The notes beneath the pieces are model-generated. The model searched no databases and had not been told where the DNA came from. It was given only the letters and a program-made list of their open reading frames with translations. Of a DNA stretch of 16,567 bases, positions 16,425-16,567 are shown piece by piece. Made by a program: the position numbers and the translations under genes. Numbering within the stretch: the first letter of the stretch is position 1; the number at the start of each line of letters is the position of its first letter. Origin of the DNA: Micavibrio sp. (GTDB lineage Bacteria; Pseudomonadota; Alphaproteobacteria; Micavibrionales; Micavibrionaceae); the NCBI GenBank assembly GCA_027051315.1, contig JALTZE010000124.1, positions 1 to 16,567 of the forward strand, given 5' to 3'.

Positions 16425-16567
16425 CTATATAGATGTAACGGGCATTAATAATGGTTTATCTGTCCATAATAAGGCGCATTTAATATTTTTATTAGGATAA
16501 ATCTGCAAAAGAGCATTTTTATATGATTTTAACTGGTGAATATATTGTGTTGGTATATCTTTTTCTT
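16425..16567 (-). CDS. addA: C-terminal end of AddA helicase/nuclease (partial)
   Basis: This minus-strand reading frame enters at the window edge and ends at TAG (16425-16427), giving 46 residues; the start lies outside the window. It reads QYIHQLKSYKNALLQIYP, then CALLWTDKPLLMPV. That is the characteristic end of alphaproteobacterial AddA, a subunit of the AddAB enzyme that resects double-strand breaks for recombination. QLKSY fits the QxxxY motif of its RecB-family PD-(D/E)XK nuclease domain, and ALLWTDxPxLM is the usual closing block. trxA directly downstream supports the call. Only the tail is visible, so activity of the whole protein cannot be judged. Confidence 0.82.
   Translation of the reverse strand, partial: EKDIPTQYIHQLKSYKNALLQIYPNKNIKCALLWTDKPLLMPVTSI

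Overview
The window looks like a piece of chromosome from an AT-rich alphaproteobacterium. Three things point there. A trxA gene sits directly downstream of the tail of a gene recognisable as addA (AddAB-type helicase/nuclease), an order I know from alphaproteobacteria. Two exact TTAA-N7-TTAA boxes of the CtrA type lie upstream of the surface-protein gene. The thrS and infC products also look proteobacterial. The genus cannot be named from the sequence alone.

Layout. Positions 1-249 are a very AT-rich leader with a possible promoter and the two CtrA-like boxes. Positions 250-7908 encode a 2552-residue acidic type I-secreted RTX adhesin. Its N-terminus is retention-like and carries two PAAG motifs of the kind cut by LapG proteases. 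The middle holds about 2.3 copies of a roughly 700-residue super-repeat. The C-terminal part has a DUF4114-like domain, RTX nonapeptides and a T1SS secretion signal. Positions 8034-13111 encode the matching secretion machine in order: TolC-like outer-membrane channel, LapB-type ABC transporter with a degenerate C39-like domain, and HlyD/LapC-type adaptor. Adhesin and exporter are therefore encoded side by side on one strand. Housekeeping genes follow: thrS (13218-15203), then infC (15269-15811), which starts at the unusual codon ATT. A GC-richer, multi-hairpin element fills the gap between infC and trxA. On the minus strand lie trxA (16008-16328) and the last 46 codons of addA (16425-16567).

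How it works together (inference from family knowledge). The ABC transporter and HlyD-type adaptor form an inner-membrane complex that docks on the TolC-like channel and exports the adhesin C-terminus first. The RTX repeats fold in external calcium, which puts the DUF4114-like domain near the distal tip, while the N-terminal modules may stay plugged in the channel. If the cell has a LapG-type protease, cutting at one of the PAAG motifs would release the adhesin. No lapG or lapD lies in this window. The CtrA-like boxes suggest, but do not prove, cell-cycle or motility-linked expression.

The best candidates for something undescribed are the duplicated super-repeat, in which a VCBS-like fold is interrupted by a conserved ~180-residue insert in both copies, the twin PAAG module, and the cloverleaf-like element at 15858-15952.
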